From the NCBI GenBank assembly GCA_017999915.1, contig JAGNKX010000004.1, forward strand, positions 186,001 to 250,000: a DNA stretch of 64,000 nucleotides, written 5' to 3'. This stretch comes from Spirochaetota bacterium (GTDB taxonomy: Bacteria > Spirochaetota > UBA4802 > UBA5550). This document shows positions 63,849-64,000 of the stretch, piece by piece. A program made the position numbers and the translations under genes. Position 1 is the first letter of the stretch. Each line of letters opens with the position of its first letter. The notes under the pieces are model-generated. The model worked only from the letters and a program-made list of their open reading frames with translations, had not been told where the DNA came from and searched no databases.

Positions 63849-64000
63849 TATCGACTACCTCACTACATCCTTTTTGAATATAACTGATACCAAGGAATTT
63901 TTAAAACCATCAGAATATAACGAACAGGTCCGATATCTTCCTCCGGGTCTAACGCCGTTCCCTGGATATTATGATTATAACCGAACTCCCTATCTTCGAG
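63823..64000 (+). CDS. Phage terminase large subunit (GpA family), 5' end
   Basis: A partial frame of 59 codons, open to the window edge. It starts MITQTTVSDIDYLTTSFLNI. The visible part contains LKPSEYNEQVRYLPPGL, TPFPGYYDYNRTPYLRE, matching the N-terminal PSEWA...pGxw...TPYLREI pattern of GpA-type terminases. The ATPase motifs would lie beyond the window. It overlaps the small-subunit gene, as is common for terS-terL. Confidence 0.7.
   Translation, partial: MITQTTVSDIDYLTTSFLNITDTKEFLKPSEYNEQVRYLPPGLTPFPGYYDYNRTPYLR

Overview
The window is a 64 kb stretch of a bacterial chromosome of moderate GC. It carries dense housekeeping and metabolic genes up to about 59.1 kb, then an AT-rich accessory end that runs into a phage packaging module. 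A diderm envelope is indicated by beta-barrel proteins, lipoproteins and an Omp85-like barrel. A small lipoprotein ending in a DUF1554-like C-terminus (a family best known from Leptospira) and a class III cyclase/FecR/outer-membrane operon point to a spirochaete, perhaps near Leptospirales. This assignment is an inference from gene content.

Layout. 0-9 kb: end of a Na/phosphate cotransporter; a metallopeptidase-like protein with a TetR regulator; a saccharopine-dehydrogenase-like protein with an FGGY kinase; recO with a CorC-like CBS protein; and a GDPD-fold pseudoenzyme overlapping an Fe-S protein. 9-23 kb: methyltransferase, B12-radical SAM protein, the cyclase/FecR/outer-membrane operon on the minus strand, EcsC, pyruvoyl arginine decarboxylase and a diguanylate cyclase. 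23-36 kb: rhomboid, cupin, a frameshifted family 4 uracil-DNA glycosylase, metallo-beta-lactamase fold protein, DUF362 ferredoxin, START and patatin proteins, a cysteinyl-tRNA-synthetase-like paralogue with a damaged zinc site, an ABC transporter, and secreted or lipid-anchored proteins. 36-47.5 kb: enolase, a DivIC-like protein, a YrdC-like protein, a three-part outer-membrane fusion, hisBHA, a diguanylate cyclase, tRNA(CAU), rplU-prp-rpmA, obgE and proB.

The most striking part is 47.5-57.9 kb. Two divergent gene sets there encode what looks like the complete siroheme-dependent (alternative) haem pathway: HemA, HemL, HemB, HemC, a CobA-HemD fusion, a Met8-like precorrin-2 dehydrogenase/ferrochelatase, a fused AhbA-AhbB siroheme decarboxylase, AhbC and AhbD. 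Together they can be read as taking glutamyl-tRNA to uroporphyrinogen III, siroheme, didecarboxysiroheme, Fe-coproporphyrin III and haem b, with no HemE/HemN/HemH step. This route is best known from archaea and sulfate reducers.

59.1-64 kb is AT-rich and mosaic. It holds small membrane, lipoprotein and DNA-binding proteins, several inverted repeats, a 700-base non-coding region with direct repeats, and finally a terminase small subunit candidate overlapping the start of a GpA-type terminase large subunit that runs off the window. No integrase or attachment site is visible.
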